Below, piece after piece: positions 6,299-11,043 of a DNA stretch of 13,470 nucleotides; the first letter of the stretch is position 1, and the number at the start of each line of letters is the position of its first letter. Source of the DNA: Patescibacteria group bacterium (GTDB lineage: Bacteria > Patescibacteriota > Minisyncoccia > Portnoybacterales > UBA2143); assembly GCA_018829245.1 (NCBI GenBank), contig JAHJUH010000009.1, positions 1 through 13,470 on the forward strand. Direction: 5' to 3'. The position numbers were made by a program, and so were the translations under genes. Below the pieces are notes generated by a model that was not told the origin of the DNA, made no database searches, and was given only the letters and a program-made list of their open reading frames with translations.

Positions 6299-7231
6299 AT
6301 GTTAATTCTACTCTATGGCGAAGATACATTTCGCTCGCGTGAAAAATTAAAAGAGATTACTAAAGAATATCAAGCCAAACATCAAACTGGCTTAGATTTA
6401 GTTTGTTTTCAAGAAAATGGCTTGGATTTCGATAAAATTAGAGAAAAAATTGAAGCAGTTTCCATGTTTAGCGAAAAAAAATTAATTATTCTGGAAAATG
6501 TTTTAAAAAACAAGCAGTTCCAAGAGGATTTTTTTACTTATGCAAAAAAGAATAAATTAAAAAACAATCAAGACGTTATCTTAGTTATTTTCCAAGAAGG
6601 GAAATTAGCTATAACTCCTTTTAAGAATAAAGTGAATATGTTGGAAAACTTTGAACCTTTAAAAGGAATAAGTTTAATTAATTGGATTAAAAAACAAGCA
6701 GATAAAAACAAAATTAGTATAAATTCAGAATCAATTAATAAATTAGTTCTTTATGTTGGAAATGATTTATGGCAGATGAATAATGAGATCAATAAATTAG
6801 AGAGTTATAAGGCAGGGGAAATAATTAATCCAGAAGATATTGATTTATTAGTTAAAGCAAAAATAGATGTTAATATTTTTAAAACTCTTGATGCTTTAGC
6901 TCAAAGAGATAAAAAAACAGCCTTAAGGCTGTTACATGAACATTTAGAGCAAGGTGAAAATGAAATTTATTTATTTTCTATGTTAATTTATCAATTAAGA
7001 ACTTTGCTTAAATTAAAAGATTTAATAGAAAGAGGAACTCCTTTTCATGATTTAGCTAAACAAAGCAAGCTTCATCCTTTTGTAATAAAGAAAAGCTCAC
7101 AACAATTAAGAAATTTTAGCATGGATCAACTTAAAAAAATCTATCATCGTTTATTAGAAATTGATTTGCAAATTAAAACAGGCCGTCTAGATGGCTTGAC
7201 CTGTTTAGATTTATTAGTCAGTGAGATATAG
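6299..7231 (+). CDS. holA: DNA polymerase III subunit delta
   Basis: Delta is the clamp-loader subunit that opens the beta sliding clamp. The 310-aa length fits the family. The N-terminus MLILLYGEDTFRSREKLKEI, the segment MFSEKKLIILEN, the middle domain with LVLYVGNDLWQMNNEINKLESY and the C-terminal collar domain with DALAQRDKKTALRLLHEHLEQGENEIYLFSMLIYQ (written here as the conserved family region) are typical of HolA. A Shine-Dalgarno GGGAG (6284-6288) overlaps the end of the DUF3048 gene, 10 bases before the ATG. The gene converges on rplT with only two bases between stop codons and no visible terminator, so transcripts from both sides probably overlap. Confidence 0.9.
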   Translation: MLILLYGEDTFRSREKLKEITKEYQAKHQTGLDLVCFQENGLDFDKIREKIEAVSMFSEKKLIILENVLKNKQFQEDFFTYAKKNKLKNNQDVILVIFQEGKLAITPFKNKVNMLENFEPLKGISLINWIKKQADKNKISINSESINKLVLYVGNDLWQMNNEINKLESYKAGEIINPEDIDLLVKAKIDVNIFKTLDALAQRDKKTALRLLHEHLEQGENEIYLFSMLIYQLRTLLKLKDLIERGTPFHDLAKQSKLHPFVIKKSSQQLRNFSMDQLKKIYHRLLEIDLQIKTGRLDGLTCLDLLVSEI

Positions 7232-7233
7232 AT

Positions 7234-7578
7234 TTATTTAACTTTTTCAACAATTTTATCAAAAATTTCTGGTTTTTCTTCTGCTAAATGAGCTAAGATT
7301 TTTCTATCTAATTCAATCTTAGCTTTTTTTAATTTGTTAATGAATTGGCTGTAAGTAATATCTTTTTCTCTGGTGGCTGCATTAATCTTAATATTCCAAA
7401 GACGTCGAAAATCCCGCTTTTTTACTTTACGGTCTCTATAAGCATAAGTCCAAGCATGTTTTAATGCATCTTTGGTTAATTTGTATTTAGATTTGCGGCC
7501 CCATTTAAATCCCTTGGCTTGCTTGATAATCTTTTTTCTTCGCTTGTGGGCCATAGTGCCTCGTTTTACTCTAGTCAT
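7234..7578 (-). CDS. rplT: 50S ribosomal protein L20
   Basis: L20 is an early-binding 23S rRNA protein needed for 50S assembly; in several bacteria it also represses its own operon. The chosen start gives 114 aa beginning MTRVKRGTMAHKRRKK, matching the family N-terminus and length. The family core RRLWNIKINAATR and YSQFINKLKKAKIELDRKILAHLA is intact. A longer in-frame reading up to 7683 is rejected because the extra 35 residues overlap rpmI and have no family counterpart. It begins four bases after the rpmI stop and is the last gene of smpB-ssrA-infC-rpmI-rplT. Confidence 0.95.
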   Translation of the reverse strand: MTRVKRGTMAHKRRKKIIKQAKGFKWGRKSKYKLTKDALKHAWTYAYRDRKVKKRDFRRLWNIKINAATREKDITYSQFINKLKKAKIELDRKILAHLAEEKPEIFDKIVEKVK

Positions 7579-7582
7579 ATTT

Positions 7583-7780
7583 TTAAATTTTTCGTAATAT
7601 TTCTTTAATTTTTCTTGTATCAACTGAAGAAGTTTGATTGGTTTTTCTTTTACTTCTAGTTTTATTGCCTGATTCTTTTGCATTAAAATGGCTCTGATGA
7701 AGAGCTCTTTTTAATATCTTTTTTCCTCCAGTTATTTTAATTCTTTTTAATAGTGCTTTTCTTGTTTTAAGTTTGGTCAT
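7583..7780 (-). CDS. rpmI: 50S ribosomal protein L35
   Basis: A 65-aa, very basic protein with the L35 pattern: MTKLKTRKALLKRIKITGGKK at the N-terminus (K-T-R-K then K-R-x-K-x-T-G), a central H-FNAKES-K-R segment and a C-terminal helix ending IKEILRKI. The ATG overlaps the infC stop in an ATGA tetranucleotide (7777-7780), which indicates translational coupling to infC. Order infC-rpmI-rplT is conserved across bacteria. Confidence 0.93.
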   Translation of the reverse strand: MTKLKTRKALLKRIKITGGKKILKRALHQSHFNAKESGNKTRSKRKTNQTSSVDTRKIKEILRKI

Positions 7781-8322
7781 TGTTTTTTATCTTTAGTAAT
7801 TATTACGAATAGTCCCCTTGGTTGTCTTTTAATTTCTTGTTCAAAAACAGTTTCTAAATCAATTATTTCAATAAATTTATTTAATTTTTCTCTTGCTATA
7901 TCAAGAAGTCCTTTTTCTCTTCCTTTTAAAATCATTTCAATTTTAACTTTATGGCCTTGATTAAGGAATTTTTCTGCTTGCTTAGCTTTAAAGTTTAAAT
8001 CATGTTGACCGATTCTTGGGCTGATTCTAACGCCTTTAATTTCTGTTTTCTTTTGTTTTGATTTCTGAATTTTCTCTTTTCTGGATTTTTGGTATTGAAA
8101 TTTACCATAATCCATTATTCTGCAAACAGGCGGTTTAGCATTAGGCGCTATTTCAATTAAATCAAGCCCTTCTTCCTTGGCCATTTCAAGGGCTTTTGAT
8201 GTTTCAATTGTACCGATATTCTCTCCTTTTTCATTAATAAGTTGAATAGGAGTAATTCTAATCCATTGATTTATTCTAGTTCTGACTTCTTGTTTTCTTT
8301 TGTAGTATTTTCTTTTATAAAT
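7777..8322 (-). CDS. infC: translation initiation factor IF-3, probable AUU start
   Basis: IF-3 binds the 30S subunit, prevents premature 50S joining and proofreads start-codon selection. The N-terminal domain (RINQWIRITPIQLINEKGENIG) and C-terminal domain (KGVRISPRIGQHDLNFKAKQAEKFL, given in parts here) are both present. No ATG, GTG or TTG occurs in frame between the upstream stop (8377-8379) and the internal ATG at 8184. Starting at 8184 would remove about 46 residues of the N-terminal domain. The best start is ATT at 8320-8322, giving IYKRKYYKRK and 181 aa; an ATT at 8335-8337 is also possible. AUU starts are characteristic of infC and allow IF-3 to limit its own synthesis. No Shine-Dalgarno sequence is visible. 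The leader contains a 78-nt mobile element. Confidence 0.9.
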   Translation of the reverse strand: MYKRKYYKRKQEVRTRINQWIRITPIQLINEKGENIGTIETSKALEMAKEEGLDLIEIAPNAKPPVCRIMDYGKFQYQKSRKEKIQKSKQKKTEIKGVRISPRIGQHDLNFKAKQAEKFLNQGHKVKIEMILKGREKGLLDIAREKLNKFIEIIDLETVFEQEIKRQPRGLFVIITKDKKQ

Positions 8323-8346
8323 ATTTTTTGTTTTAATTTTATCAAG

Positions 8347-8432
8347 TGGACCCTGTAGTAGAAATTTGATACAAATTTAAATCTTTGATTTAAATTTAAA
8401 TAAAAATAATCAAATTTTCACTACAGGGTGGA
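8347..8432. mobile_element. 78-nt-class MITE-like element between ssrA and infC, TGGA target duplication (copy 3)
   Basis: Element at 8351-8428, exactly 78 nt. Left arm CCCTGTAGTAGAAATTTGAT (8351-8370), right arm ATCAAATTTTCACTACAGGG (8409-8428). A perfect inner hairpin AAATTTAAATC/GATTTAAATTT with loop TTT occupies 8373-8397. TGGA flanks both ends (8347-8350 and 8429-8432). The right-hand TGGA is part of the tmRNA acceptor end, so the element sits exactly against the mature tmRNA 3' end. It adds 82 of the 106 nt that separate ssrA from infC. Confidence 0.78.
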
Positions 8433-8817
8433 GATGGGGAGAGTCGAACTCCCGTCTAAAAGATATTTTTTTAATAATTCTACAAGCTTAGCTCAATTTA
8501 ATGTTAAGGATTAAGAATTGAAAATTGAGCAAAATATTTTTAATCCTTGTTTCAAAGATTTTAATGATTAAATTGAAACAGTTTTAATCATCTATCCTAA
8601 TAAATTAACACCCAACACTTTCTATTAGGAGTCAAAAGCTCGGATGGCAACTGAACTTAAGCAGTTGCAAAAGCTAAATTTGGAGTTATTAGCGAAGCTA
8701 ATGTATCCTTAGCTTTGGAAAATAAGTTTGCACTTATATTTTTTCAAAAGTTTAACGAGATTTTGAACTCGACTTGCTTATTAAAGAAATAAACTTTCAT
8801 CGATGCCTGTCATCCCC
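8429..8817 (-). ncRNA. ssrA: transfer-messenger RNA (tmRNA)
   Basis: tmRNA rescues stalled ribosomes and tags the nascent protein. Acceptor stem: 5' GGGGATG (8817-8811) pairs with 3' CATCTCC (8436-8430), discriminator A at 8429. The T-arm GGGAG-TTCGACT-CTCCC is canonical and the D-loop-like GGCATCGATG follows the 5' end. Pseudoknot PK1 is visible: CGAG/CTCG (8771-8768 with 8759-8756) plus TTCAAAA/TTTTGAA (8767-8761 with 8749-8743), ending 11 nt before the proposed resume codon GCA (8731-8729). The tag has 24 residues, starting ANLFSKAKDT and ending TPNLAFATA, with TAA at 8659-8657 in the loop of a perfect 7-bp hairpin (8668-8662 with 8653-8647). CCA is not fully encoded (the genome reads CCC). 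It lies between smpB and infC on the same strand. Confidence 0.93.
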
Positions 8818-8819
8818 CT

Positions 8820-8849
8820 TTGTCCGACGAAGCTTTAGCGAAGGCGGAG
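8820..8849. repeat. GC-rich imperfect palindrome between smpB and ssrA
   Basis: The 30 bases between the smpB stop and the tmRNA 5' end include GTCCGACGAAGCTTTAGCGA then AGGCGGAGC, far richer in GC than the surroundings. The ends form an imperfect dyad (TCCGACGAAGCT against AGCGAAGGCGGA). I recall very similar sequences dispersed in other Patescibacteria genomes, but could not check this. It fills the space where an ssrA-specific promoter would normally be. Confidence 0.5.
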
Positions 8850-9296
8850 CTATCTATCTTTTAAAGCTCGAGATATTTTTCTATCAGTTTCTCTCTTTTT
8901 AATCTTCTCTCTTTTATCTACTTTTTTCTTGCCTTGGCCTAAACCAAATCCCAGTTTAATTCTACTGTGTTTAGTGTAAACTCGCAAAGGTACTAAAGTC
9001 AAGCCCTTTTGTTTTATTCTGCCAATAAAACTTTTAATTTCCTTTTTATTCAAAAGCAGTTTTCTAGTCCTTATCGGATTATAATCATCAGGAATATTTT
9101 TAGGCTGATAAAGAGATATTTGAGCATTAATCAGCCAAGCTTCCTCATTTTTAATGGTGATGTATGATCCTTTTAAACTCATTTGATTGTTTTTAATAGC
9201 TTTAACTTCATGGCCAAACAAAACTAAACCTGCTTCAAAGGTTTCTAATATATGGTAATCAAATTTAGCTCTTGGATTAGTTGCTAATGTAGGCAT
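8850..9296 (-). CDS. smpB: SsrA-binding protein SmpB
   Basis: SmpB binds the tRNA-like domain of tmRNA and places it in the A site of stalled ribosomes. The 148-aa length is normal. Family motifs: the N-terminal NPRAKFDYHILETFEAGLVL stretch, FGHEVKAIK, MSLKGSYI, NIPDDYNPIRTRKLLLNKKEI, GLTLVPLRVY and the C-terminal basic tail GLGQGKKKVDKREKIKKRE that enters the decoding centre. It lies 32 nt upstream of ssrA on the same strand, so protein and RNA partner can be transcribed together. The start codon is supported by a well-spaced promoter 15 nt upstream; no Shine-Dalgarno sequence is seen. Confidence 0.96.
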   Translation of the reverse strand: MPTLATNPRAKFDYHILETFEAGLVLFGHEVKAIKNNQMSLKGSYITIKNEEAWLINAQISLYQPKNIPDDYNPIRTRKLLLNKKEIKSFIGRIKQKGLTLVPLRVYTKHSRIKLGFGLGQGKKKVDKREKIKKRETDRKISRALKDR

Positions 9297-9311
9297 TTGC
9301 TTATTATTCTA

Positions 9312-9340
9312 ATATTAAACCAAATATTGAGTAAATTCAA
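9312..9340 (-). promoter_or_regulatory. candidate promoter of smpB (-ssrA-infC operon)
   Basis: On the minus strand TTGAAT (9340-9335) and TAATAT (9317-9312) are separated by 17 bp. Transcription would begin near 9305, leaving a leader of about 8-10 nt before the smpB ATG. With no other evident promoter before infC, this may serve the whole smpB-ssrA-infC-rpmI-rplT block. Confidence 0.55.
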
Positions 9341-9355
9341 TAAATAAGCTATGAT
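9327..9355 (+). promoter_or_regulatory. candidate promoter of argS
   Basis: TTGAGT (9327-9332) and TATGAT (9350-9355) are separated by 17 bp. The expected transcription start, six to eight bases after the -10 box, falls on or next to the ATG at 9362. The argS mRNA is therefore probably leaderless. The -35 box lies back to back with that of smpB, two bases apart, so the two promoters would compete for polymerase. Confidence 0.55.
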
Positions 9356-9361
9356 ATGATT

Positions 9362-10903
9362 ATGTTAAGAGAAAAAATAGAAAAATTAATTAAAGATATT
9401 GTTAAAAAAGACGTTCAATTAGAACATCCAACTGATTCAAAATTTGGCGATTATTCTACTAATGTAGCTATGAAAGCCAAAGTTGATCCAGAAAAGATTA
9501 TCAAAGAATTAAAAGATAATCCTTTATTTGAAAAAGTAGTCAAAGCTGGTCCCGGCTTTATTAATTTCTTTTTATCTCAAAAAGCTCTTCAAGAAGAATT
9601 ATTAGAAATTCTTGAGCAAAAAGATAATTATGGTCAATTAGAGATTGGAAATAACAAGAAGGTTCAAGTAGAATTCATTTCTGCCAATCCTACCGGACCT
9701 TTAACCGTGGCTAATGCCAGAGGTGGTCCTTTTGGCGATGTTTTAGCTAATGTTTTAAATAAGGCTGGTTTTAAAACAGAAAAAGCATATTATGTTAATG
9801 ATGCTGGAATGCAGATTTTAGCTTTAGGAAATTCAGTTTTAAAAAACAAAGAATCAAAATATCAAGGAGAATATATTGATCAGTTAAATCAAGAAAACAA
9901 AGAAAAAGATCCATACAAAGTAGGCCAATGGGCAGCTAAGAAAATCATTAAAGATTTAATTCAAAAAACAACTGATAAATTAAAGATCAAATACAATGAA
10001 TGGATTTTTGAATCAGATCTATATAAATCCAATAAAGTAGACAAAACACTTGATTTTTTAAGGGAAAAAGGGTTAATCTTTGAAAAAGACAAAGCTGAGT
10101 GGTTTAAGTCATCAAAGTTTGGCGATGAAAGAGATAGGGTAGTAATAAAAAGCGATAAACAAAAAACATACTTAGCAGGTGATATTGCTTTACATAGCTA
10201 TAAGTTTAAAGATAAAAAATTTGACAAGGTAATAAATATTTGTGGAGCAGATCATCATGGAGACATCCCTGGATTAATGGCTGGCGTGGAAGCAATAGGA
10301 TACAAGGATAAATTAGAAATTATTCTTTTGCAATTTGTAACTATTTTAGACAAAGGTGAAAAGAAGAAAATGTCTAAAAGAGCTGGTCTTTATGTAACCA
10401 TGGATGAATTAATAGACAAGGTTGGCTCTGATGTAGTTAGATTTTTCTTTTTACAAAAATCACACAATACACATTTGAATTTTGATTTAGCTTTAGCTCA
10501 AGAACAATCAAACAAGAATCCAGTTTTCTATGTCCAATACGCTCATGCCAGAATTTGTAGTATATTAAAAAAAGCAGAGGATGTCATCCTGAGCAAAGCG
10601 AAGGATCTAGATTCTTCGGGCTTTGCCCTCAGAATGACAAAGACAGAATTAAATTTAATTAAAAAGTTAACTAAATTTCCAGAGATTATTGAAGATACAG
10701 CTAATGATTATCAAGTCCAGCGACTTCCCTCTTATTCTTTAGAATTGGCTAATGCTTTTCATAAGTTTTATGAACAATGCAGAGTTTTAGATGAAAAGAA
10801 CAAAGAATTAAAAGAATCTAGGATTAATTTAATCCAAGCAACTAAAATAGTTCTTAAAAACACTTTAGAGCTGATGGGGATTTCAGCGCCAGAGAAAATG
10901 TAA
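9362..10903 (+). CDS. argS: arginyl-tRNA synthetase
   Basis: Class I synthetase that charges tRNA-Arg. The 513-aa product has the N-terminal additional domain, FISANPTGPL (105-114), catalytic GDIALHSYKF and GADHHGDI regions, MSKR of the KMSKS loop (337-340), FVQYAHARI-type anticodon-domain start (YVQYAHARI, 390-398) and the typical C-terminus MGISAPEKM. The HIGH signature reads TVAN (115-118), so its first histidine and glycine are absent. The start at 9362 is preferred over an ATG at 9356 because 9356 directly abuts the -10 box. Residues about 408-427 are encoded by a palindromic repeat inserted in frame. The gene ends one base before the target duplication of a mobile element that separates it from ileS. 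Confidence 0.95.
   Translation: MLREKIEKLIKDIVKKDVQLEHPTDSKFGDYSTNVAMKAKVDPEKIIKELKDNPLFEKVVKAGPGFINFFLSQKALQEELLEILEQKDNYGQLEIGNNKKVQVEFISANPTGPLTVANARGGPFGDVLANVLNKAGFKTEKAYYVNDAGMQILALGNSVLKNKESKYQGEYIDQLNQENKEKDPYKVGQWAAKKIIKDLIQKTTDKLKIKYNEWIFESDLYKSNKVDKTLDFLREKGLIFEKDKAEWFKSSKFGDERDRVVIKSDKQKTYLAGDIALHSYKFKDKKFDKVINICGADHHGDIPGLMAGVEAIGYKDKLEIILLQFVTILDKGEKKKMSKRAGLYVTMDELIDKVGSDVVRFFFLQKSHNTHLNFDLALAQEQSNKNPVFYVQYAHARICSILKKAEDVILSKAKDLDSSGFALRMTKTELNLIKKLTKFPEIIEDTANDYQVQRLPSYSLELANAFHKFYEQCRVLDEKNKELKESRINLIQATKIVLKNTLELMGISAPEKM
10582..10639. repeat. palindromic repeat embedded in frame in argS
   Basis: A 58-bp element with ends TGTCATCCTGAG and CTCAGAATGACA (imperfect inverted repeat), and GC-rich middle AAAGCGAAGGATCTAGATTC. 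It is translated as VILSKAKDLDSSGFALRMTK, placed between ILKKAE and ELNLIKKLTKFPE, where the family normally has a variable linker. Similar TGTCATCCTGAGC-type palindromes are, as I recall, common interspersed repeats in several bacterial groups. Base composition differs clearly from the rest of the gene. Confidence 0.75.
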
Positions 10904-11043
10904 TATGACCCCGTAGAGAAATTTTGACTTATTCGCTAAAGGCGAATAATAATACAGGGGTATATATTAAATTAACATAATATAAAAACATAACTTAAAG
11001 AATTTAGATATTTTAAATGTCAAAATTCTTCTACGGGGTATGA
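10904..11043 (+). mobile_element. 130-nt MITE-like element between argS and ileS, TATGA target duplication (copy 4)
   Basis: Element at 10909-11038, 130 nt. Left arm CCCCGTAGAGAAATTTTGAC (10909-10928), right arm GTCAAAATTCTTCTACGGGG (11019-11038). Inner hairpin TTATTCGC/GCGAATAA with loop TAAAG (10929-10949). TATGA flanks both ends (10904-10908 and 11039-11043); the right copy contains the ileS start codon. Interior blocks AATACAGG and ATAATATAAAAACAT then AACTTAAA match the outer element at 932-1144. No coding capacity. Confidence 0.78.

Noticed and set aside
7579..7683. N-terminal extension of L20 in the longer open frame
   Set aside because: It overlaps rpmI completely and has no counterpart in the L20 family; the start at 7578 gives the canonical N-terminus.
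8657..8716. Alternative tmRNA resume codon GCT giving a tag starting AKDT
   Set aside because: It lies in the same frame but is 26 nt after PK1; the GCA at 8731 has the usual spacing and context.
9356..9361. Upstream ATG for argS (two extra residues)
   Set aside because: It abuts the -10 box, so transcription would start downstream of it; 9362 fits the predicted transcript start.
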